DNA from: Panaeolus papilionaceus
Lineage: Eukaryota; Basidiomycota; Agaricomycetes; Agaricales
DNA: 64,000 nt
Direction of reading: 5' to 3'
Assembly: GCA_015501605.1 (NCBI GenBank)
Contig: JADNRZ010000006.1
Location: 1,612,001-1,676,000 of the forward strand
Every line of letters begins with the position of its first letter. Position 1 is the stretch's first letter. Of the stretch, positions 58,502 to 64,000 are shown piece after piece. The notes beneath the pieces were generated by a model. The model had not been told where the DNA came from. It did not search any database and worked only from the letters and a program-made list of their open reading frames with translations. The position numbers were made by a program, and so were the translations under genes.

Positions 58502-60663
58502 TTAGACCGCAATAATACGATAAGCAACAGTGTCATGCGAAGCAACGCTGACATTGTAGGACGACGATGCAGTGAAAGTGCCAGAGAGATCCTGACCAGT
58601 CCACATATCGTGAAGCTTGAAGCTTCCGGAAGTCCCGAGGCCGGGGACGTTCGAGAAGGTGAAATGCTTCGTCGCAGTAGAACCCGAAGTATTGATAATG
58701 AAGACATGGGTACCGAGGCTCGAAGTGCCCGAGTAGTACTCAGGGGGCGAGGTCGATGGCATGCCTGAGTATGCAGTGAAGGGACGCGCTGGGTCACCTA
58801 CGGTGTCGTCTTGGTGGAAAGCGAGCAGCTCCTTGTTCTTGATGATGCTAAGCTGGGTGGTGCTGAGTTTGGTCAACTAAATATATATGAATCGTCAGTC
58901 GGACTGAGGGGTATGTAGAAATGATTGCGCCCGTACATCTGTGCCACTGTTGTACAAGGCCAGTTAGAATATGACATTGCGCAGTAGGAAAAAGGGACAT
59001 ACAGAAGGATGGGGCTCTTCATGAAAATCCAAGCTGCGAAGTGCGTACGTTGCTCCCGAATCGAAAGATTACCGTTTCCTGTCCAATAAACAGACTTTAG
59101 AAGCTGAGCGCCACTGGCACAGACTGTGACAAATAATATTTACCGATTTCCATCATGTCCATGTCGTTATGAGCGTAGAATTTGGTCGATGAGAGCCGAC
59201 CAGCATTGAGATTAATGATCGAAGAGATGTAAGACCAAGTTGGGCTGGATTAGGTTGTTAGATAATTGCGCAACGTCTAAATATTGTATGAGCGTACCTC
59301 GAATCTCCAGACATCCTCCATGAGTGTCCCTAATTAAATACCTTAAAACGAAGTTGAATAAAACCCCCATTTACTAGAAACTCACGACACGGCCACCCCA
59401 TTCCCAAACGTGGGCGTTGCCCCAGATGCACAAGCTGTACTGCATTACTCGCCACGTTGAGGCTAGTGCATCGCTTGTGCAGATGGAATGTCAGTGGGGC
59501 GGTAAACACGAGGAAACCCAAAAAGTCGACTTACGCCATGGCTCGATATCGTTTCGCCGAGTTCGAATCACTAGATATTTGTGAGCTTGGCGTGACAGAG
59601 GAGCCTCGGGGGGTTACTTACTACCAATCGCTATAGGACTGTTGGACATAAAGATTAGATAGATGTAAGGATAAAGGTTACTAAAACAGACATACGGCTG
59701 CGTCCTTCATGTCAGACGGGACAAAGCAATTGTCTGGGTTCGAGGGGTTATCAGCACACAAAGATATGGCCGTTCAAGGACGGAATAAAAATGCACGAAC
59801 CGTATTTGAGATAGTCGATTCCCCAGTCGCTCCAAGTTATAGTATCAAGCTTCTCTCTGCCCAGAGAGCCAGGATACCCAGCGCAAGTCTGTGTCCCAGC
59901 GTCGCTACACAGCTGGTGAGCAATGTCTGAGTGAAATCAACGATGGCTTGATTGAAACGCACCTGTAGATACCAATCTTCAGTCCCAGAGCATGGACTCT
60001 GTTAGCGAGATCGTAAATCCCGTTCGGGAATTTCCTGGGGTCGGGGACGAGCCGAGCCGAGATTTCGTCGCGGTTCTTCTGCGACCAACAATCCTGAAAA
60101 AAAATAAATTGTCAATGAGTTAAAGCCCCTTGTAGCGTACAGATCAAGACCCACATCGATGTTGACGTATTCATAACCGACGTCCTTCAAGCCCAAGTTG
60201 ACGAATGCATTGGCGGCAAGCATGACCTTAGCATCGCTGACATCTACAGAGAGCGGGTGAGACAAGAAGAAAACAAGACCAGTGGTTCAGGATACACGTA
60301 CCACATCGATAAGCGTTCCATGAATTCCAACTAGGTAGAGCAAGGATGGTCGGCATAATATTTTGTCAGAAATACAGTGGGCGTTGACTGACCCGAGAGC
60401 TGGGAGCTTTCCAACAGCGGTAGATGGAATGTTGACCTGGAGGCATTGAGAGTGGTACAGGTTTGAGTAGACACAGGTCCATCTAAGAAACGAACGATGG
60501 TCAGCGCTTATGATCTCATCACGGATACATGTAACGCTCACCCTGATATGCAAGTTGTTGGGCCTGACCATCCTTGCCCGCCACACTGTCCCCAAGCGGG
60601 TGCTTGACCGAAGGCGGTCACTGATAGCGAGAGAAGGAAGAGTGTAGTTGAAAGGCTGAACAT
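58502..60663 (-). CDS. GH27 alpha-galactosidase, copy 3, with CBM1 but almost no linker
   Basis: Near-duplicate of copy 2 in the inverted block. ATG 60663 gives the same signal peptide start ([19 protein letters not shown]). CBM1 is [15 protein letters not shown] and [13 protein letters not shown], where copy 2 has NPYYSQC, so one of the usual aromatic binding residues is His. The Ser/Thr/Gly linker is lost: CLQ is followed directly by [15 protein letters not shown]. The core is intact: [47 protein letters not shown] (nucleophile), HSWRMSGDS (acid/base), [13 protein letters not shown]. The end is YRIIAV at TAA 58502-58504. Same intron positions as copy 2. Likely a functional secreted enzyme with altered cellulose targeting. 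Confidence 0.92.
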
Positions 60664-61182
60664 ATCGTCTACGAAGTGTCAATGCCAGCAATTTTGTGGC
60701 ATTATATGTCAAAGAAACCTCCCCCTAAATTTTGGTTGTTACTGCATCCTTTGATCCATGAGGATTATGTTCGGCGCGTCTATAAATAGCTTTGGGCTTC
60801 CCTCGGTCATTCGACCAGAGGGCAAACGCGCCGGGCTCCGAGCCTACTACAGAGAAGCGCTGTATCGTGATACAATTCACCAAACTGACAAGGAGAGGGG
60901 AAGTACTCGGGAATCACAAACCTAAGAAAGATTTTTACCTCATGTGATTGAGCGCTAGAACGCTGACTTTAAAGGTGCTCACTCTCACTTCTGGGTTAAT
61001 CGTTCGTTCGTCCGTACTGCCACCGTTAGGTCGACGTCACGGTGCATACAATGCCATTGAAGGGTATTGCTAAAAGCAAAGAAGGTGTGCAACAGTTACA
61101 TTGGGGTGGAATTTCATGATCACCTTTACAAAAAATAGGAGAAGTCGGAAAAACTAGGGAATAGTGCATGCAAAGACATCCA
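60664..61182 (-). promoter_or_regulatory. Upstream region of GH27 copy 3, conserved with copy 2
   Basis: Matches 33702-34254 in reverse orientation. Strongly conserved pieces include the AAAGCTATTT(T/A)TAGACGCG box (about 60771-60790; 34125-34142) and the gaacgattaaccca piece. These are candidate shared control sites, although the duplication is young enough that conservation alone proves little. Confidence 0.5.
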
Positions 61183-61295
61183 TATTTAACAGTGATAACA
61201 GAGAACGGGTGTCGCGGTGAACCCCTTACCCAATTTAAATAAACATGCTTCGAAGCCTGCGTAAACGCTCTCGGCTGAAACTCGGTTCCTCACTA

Positions 61296-62885
61296 CAGTA
61301 GCTTACATAAGTATTGCACATGACTTTAAAAATCCTAAATCTGCTTCTCCTCCTTCGAAAATGAGGGTGTTCGTAAAATGAATAAATGCATTAGATAGAT
61401 AATTATATGTAAAATATTCTAGTACTAAAAGCTTCCATTTATCTTCAAAATTCTGTAATAATTCCGGCAAATTGTAAATTCAGGGATGTGCAATACTTAT
61501 GACCCTGTCCATCATTACCCAAGTTCTTGCCATCCGAAACACCCCGGCTCCTCAAACCACATTGCACACACTCTCACCATCCTACTCTCACTATGGGATA
61601 TACTAGCCCCACCAAGAAGGCTCGTGTTGTTGAGCTTCGAAAGGATGGACTTACCTTCGATCAAATTGGTGCTCGGCTAAATATAGATCGCTCCACTGCT
61701 TCCAGAATCCATGCTCGATATGGCAAAACCCTCGACTTCTACTCAGTCAAGTACAAATCAGGTCGCCCACACAAATTAACAGAGCAAGATGTTCGATTAG
61801 GGGCCCGGTTACTTGCCAAGACAGTAGCAAAGGATGCAGTTGACCTCCAGAGACAGGCATTTCCACAAGTAAATGCCCAAACAGTTTGACGGGAACTTCA
61901 TAGATATGGTCTTGTGGCACGTGTGCGTCGTTCTAAGCCACTGCTCACTGAAGGACATGTGAAACGTCGCCTGGAGTGGGCAAATAATCACGGACATTGG
62001 TCTGTTGAAAACTGGGGTCAAGTAATTTTCTCAGATGAATCCAAATTCAACTTGGTTTCATCTGACGGTCGGCAGTATTGTTGGAGGAGGCCTGGGGAAG
62101 CATTGGATCCACGATTTGTCAAGAAAACGGTGAAGCATGGGGGTGGGAGTGTGATGGTTTGGGGATGTATCACAGCATCAGGTGTTGGTCACATTTCTCG
62201 GGTTGATGGAATCATGGATTCTATCCAGTACACCGAGATACTTCAGAAGGAGTTTCTTGGGACCCTAAAGGATAAACACATGAAGCTAAAAGACGTGTAT
62301 TTCCAACAGGACAATGACCCCAAGCACACTTCGAAGCACACTCGGAGCTGGTTTGCTCAGAAAAAGGTTGATGTACTTGACTGGGCCCCAAATAGCCCAG
62401 ATGTAAACCCTATTGAGCATTGCTGGGACTATTTAGACCACATGGTGCGCGCTAGGGATACTAGACCAAGGAACCGGGATGAGATGTGGGAGGCTTTGAA
62501 GGAGGAATGGGAGAATATGCCACTGGACTTCATTACGAAGCTCTATGAGAGCATGCCGAGGCGTGTTGAACTTGTCAAGAAAGCTAAGGGGGGGTATACT
62601 AAATATTAAATGTTTGTGTTTTCTTATCTTCAGTCGTTGGGAAATAACTGACCCATTATCTTGACAGATCAAGTAGAACCAAAAGAATTGCACCATATAT
62701 CAATCAGTATTTAAGCCTTCACCAGCTTGATATTTCAAATCAATTTTTCTAGTAAATATAATTATATTCAGCACTCAATTGGCTATACTTGTGTTCCAGA
62801 TTTATTTCAAAACGAAGCATTTTTAAGGAGTGAGACGCGAGATAAGGATTTTGATGACCACGTGCAATACTTATGTAACCTACTG
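61296..62885 (+). mobile_element. Full-length Tc1/mariner element (DD34E)
   Basis: 1,590 bases flanked by TA on both sides (61294-61295, 62886-62887), the Tc1/mariner target duplication. Terminal inverted repeats of 27 bases start CAGTAG; left 61296-61322 and right 62859-62885 differ at two positions. The transposase frame is inside. A 15-base inverted copy of part of the left end (cataagtattgcaca at 61306-61320) occurs at 61488-61502, a subterminal repeat that may be a transposase site. Confidence 0.93.
61593..62609 (+). pseudogene. Tc1-type transposase, one in-frame stop
   Basis: Starts MGYTSPTKKARVVELRKDG. The helix-turn-helix paired-like head has LTFDQIGARLNIDRSTASRI and GRPHKLTEQD. The catalytic core has IFSDESKF (first Asp), YFQQDNDPKHTS (second Asp) and NSPDVNPIEHCWDYL (Glu). 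There are 34 residues between second Asp and Glu, i.e. DD34E. The end is KAKGGYTKY at TAA 62607-62609. A single TGA at 61887-61889, between NAQTV and RELHRYG, breaks an otherwise open frame of about 338 codons. Everything else is intact, so the copy is young. A C-to-T change from CGA, or a G-to-A change from TGG, would explain the stop. The element may still be mobilised by another copy. Confidence 0.92.
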
Positions 62886-63353
62886 TATGTCCCTGAATGC
62901 TTCCCATAATGAGAGATGGGGCCAGGGAAATCCCGACCACAAGACAGAAACACAGGCATAGCGAGAACAACACGGGGATTACTCAATTTTTGATCAAACG
63001 GACGAGGGACAAGTTCATAGTTACAACACTAATTCAATAAACTCGGATGTTAAGAAGGCTTGAGGTTCACTGAGAACAAATTGTTTGATTGGGCCAAGTT
63101 TGCGGGAGGCGGGGTTTTATGCATGGGGGGCCGGGGGAATCGAATGTAACGTCTGCTGATCCCTTGAATGTTTGAAAGACTATAGGACTATGTGCTGTAT
63201 TATTTTTCAGGGACAGGAACTAGCTTGGAAGTAGTTCCTGCCTGGACAAGCAATAGCGACGAACTAAAGAGGTTCGAATTTGGAACAAATGAGGTATGGG
63301 CATGTTTTCATTCGAAAATAACAAACGCATACACATGAGTCAAAAATGGTGCA
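62886..63353. other. Intergenic, nothing recognised
   Basis: Between the Tc1 element and the 3' end of a minus-strand F-box gene. No gene or repeat seen. Confidence 0.5.
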
Positions 63354-64000
63354 TTATTTTACGAGTTCCGAAGCTAGAGAGGGGTGAGTATTGAGGGGTA
63401 CCCCCGCCAGGTCTCTCGGAAGCACTGCGACGTGTAACACTCCTCTTTCCCGCATCCCCCCCATCTCCTGGCAGACCATGTCTGCCATGGATCCAAAATT
63501 TAGACTAACCGGAAACCATTGGAGGATTATGAGAAGATTGACTCGTTTAACGGCGCGTAGGGCTGGCCTGGATAAGGCAGCGTCCAGGTTTTGCCACATT
63601 ATTTTTTTACTGTCCGAGAATTCCGTCGTTTTTTCAACGCCGTAGATGTTGCAGAGGATATTGATTGTGGAAAGCCGGGGGAGTTGACTTTGGTAAATAC
63701 TGGACAGAAAACCCACACACCAACGATACGGAGGCGGTCGTTCTGGGCTATCTACAATACGGTGATATTCCCGTATATCGAGGTTTAGCACGCGAAGTTG
63801 GGGGAGTGCCCCAAGTCTGGCAAATGCTACATTAGTAAGAATGTCCATTTGGTCCATAATCCAGGCTGGTCTCCGGGATGAATGAGTATAATGTGGTATA
63901 TATGCAAGGGAGAAATTGTGATATCGCACCTTTTAATGTTATTTCTGGAGAAATCCACAGTTCTCTCAGACCGTGCGATACCTTCTGTACAAGCTCAATG
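63354..64000 (-). CDS. F-box protein, 3' part, cut at window end
   Basis: Homologue of F-box member 3 (40668-42136). Near the window edge it reads QKVSHGLRELWISPEITLK with a GTGCGA donor, then the C-terminal exon: LPQLRVLNLDIREY, LPRLSTINILCNI, KRVNLLIILQWFPV and MRERGVLHVAVLPRDLAG, ending LASELVK at TAA 63354-63356. The F-box itself must lie beyond 64000. It extends the mirror-like arrangement of F-box and GH27 genes past the window. No frame break in the visible part. Confidence 0.82.

Larger units (their letters stand above)
55972..61182 (-). repeat. Inverted segmental duplication, right copy (partner 33702-37008)
   Basis: Contains the GH27 copy 3 promoter and gene, its 3' flank and the broken F-box start, all reverse-complement matches to 33702-37008. 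It is about 1.97 kb longer than the partner because an element is inserted at 56107-58075. Matching stops abruptly after the F-box sequence TTATGGACTCG at about 55972. Confidence 0.85.

Overview
The window is nuclear DNA of a filamentous basidiomycete, most likely a wood- or litter-decaying mushroom (Agaricomycetes). The genes are split by many short GT...AG introns, mostly about 50-60 bases. The gene content also fits: TRANK1-like helicase, BTB and F-box families, CBM1-linked GH27 alpha-galactosidases, a 7TM family of mushroom type, and a Tc1/mariner element. I assigned no species.

Left part (1-28.7 kb) is mostly ordinary. It holds the 5' part of a TRANK1-like UvrD-type helicase (minus, cut by the window edge), a single-pass membrane protein (4.3-6.2 kb), ESCRT-II VPS25 (6.4-7.2 kb), SAGA adaptor ADA2 (7.7-9.9 kb), a DHA1-like MFS transporter (10.6-12.9 kb), DNA topoisomerase III with a long zinc-finger tail (14.0-18.2 kb), an ACS-family MFS transporter (19.0-21.2 kb), two hypothetical proteins (23.5-24.4 and 25.1-26.0 kb) and a 7TM protein (27.4-28.7 kb).

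Right part (29-64 kb) is a duplication-rich accessory region. It carries three GH27 genes, five F-box genes or fragments plus one broken copy, two PEBP genes (one broken), two BTB genes (one a chimera, one apparently broken) and one giant membrane-anchored coiled-coil gene. The layout is mirror-like. GH27-2, F-box genes and a broken PEBP lie left of a central BTB/coiled-coil block, and PEBP, a broken F-box and GH27-3 lie right of it in reversed order and orientation. At base level, 33.70-37.01 kb and 55.97-61.18 kb are inverted copies. The right copy is interrupted by a 1.97-kb element with terminal inverted repeats and a 6-bp target duplication. A full-length Tc1/mariner element (61.30-62.89 kb) sits just beyond it.

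A second, direct duplication (43.3-45.2 kb and 48.6-50.6 kb) has put the C-terminal exons of the coiled-coil gene onto a BTB gene, apparently making a young fusion gene.

The housekeeping genes work separately: endosomal sorting, chromatin acetylation, DNA decatenation and transport. The accessory genes suggest plant-polysaccharide breakdown (GH27) and rapidly turning over ubiquitin-ligase adaptors (F-box, BTB). Several genes show single-base frame breaks. Some lie in short homopolymers, so both real decay and assembly indels must be considered. I saw no convincing tRNA, rRNA, CRISPR or biosynthetic cluster, and no clearly new molecular system. The most novel items are the chimeric BTB gene and the uncharacterised TIR element with its empty site in the same window.
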